Part shown: piece after piece, positions 6,408 through 6,456 of the stretch | Layout: each line of letters begins with the position of its first letter | Position numbering within the stretch: position 1 is the first letter of the stretch | DNA from: Chloroflexota bacterium | GTDB taxonomy: Bacteria > Chloroflexota > Anaerolineae > Anaerolineales > Villigracilaceae | NCBI GenBank assembly: GCA_021796155.1 | Contig: JAJYOO010000142.1 | Coordinates: 1-6,456, forward strand | Direction: 5' to 3' | DNA: 6,456 nt | The notes under the pieces: generated by a model | The model's input: only the letters and a program-made list of their open reading frames with translations | Database searches by the model: none | Told to the model about the DNA's origin: nothing | Program-made: the position numbers and the translations under genes

Positions 6408-6456
6408 CTCCACGTGATATTTTTCGGACAAATTGAGGCAGAATATCCTAGCAAAT

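Noticed and set aside
6408..6456. Terminator or further gene after the glycerate kinase
   Set aside because: The 49 bases show only a short CACGTG palindrome and no stem plus T-run; too short to judge a new gene.

Overview
The window carries five protein-coding genes and almost no spare DNA. Four genes lie on the minus strand (D-2-hydroxyacid dehydrogenase, an unrecognised two-helix membrane protein, a GH13 subfamily 18 sugar phosphorylase, and the start of a gene that runs off the left edge). One lies on the plus strand (a MOFRL-family glycerate kinase). Dense packing, Shine-Dalgarno sites and sigma-70-like hexamers show a bacterium. Base composition is roughly balanced. The style of the phosphorylase, dehydrogenase and kinase is compatible with a Chloroflexota/Anaerolineae-type or other free-living heterotroph, but this taxonomic guess rests on general resemblance only and is weak.

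Layout from right to left: the glycerate kinase (5127-6407, plus) and the dehydrogenase (4141-5106, minus) diverge from a 20-bp gap. The gap holds a palindromic AGTATACT that gives a TATACT box to each strand, each exactly 6 nt from its ATG, and neither gene has a Shine-Dalgarno site. Next on the minus strand, after a 146-bp gap with its own candidate promoter and a strong Shine-Dalgarno inside a small hairpin, is a 631-residue protein of unknown function with a coiled coil and two C-terminal membrane helices (2099-3994). A 111-bp gap with an inverted repeat then leads to the phosphorylase (272-1987), whose last codons overlap the start of the truncated left-edge gene (1-282).

The enzymes fit one theme: use of D-glycerate glycosides. 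The phosphorylase most resembles glucosylglycerate phosphorylase, which would split 2-O-alpha-D-glucosylglycerate with phosphate into alpha-glucose 1-phosphate and D-glycerate. The kinase would turn D-glycerate into 2-phosphoglycerate for lower glycolysis, and the dehydrogenase would interconvert D-glycerate with hydroxypyruvate (or reduce glyoxylate). The left-edge gene may be a second carbohydrate-active enzyme. The membrane protein does not obviously belong to this pathway and is the least explained element here. No RNA gene, mobile element, CRISPR array or convincing intrinsic terminator was seen.
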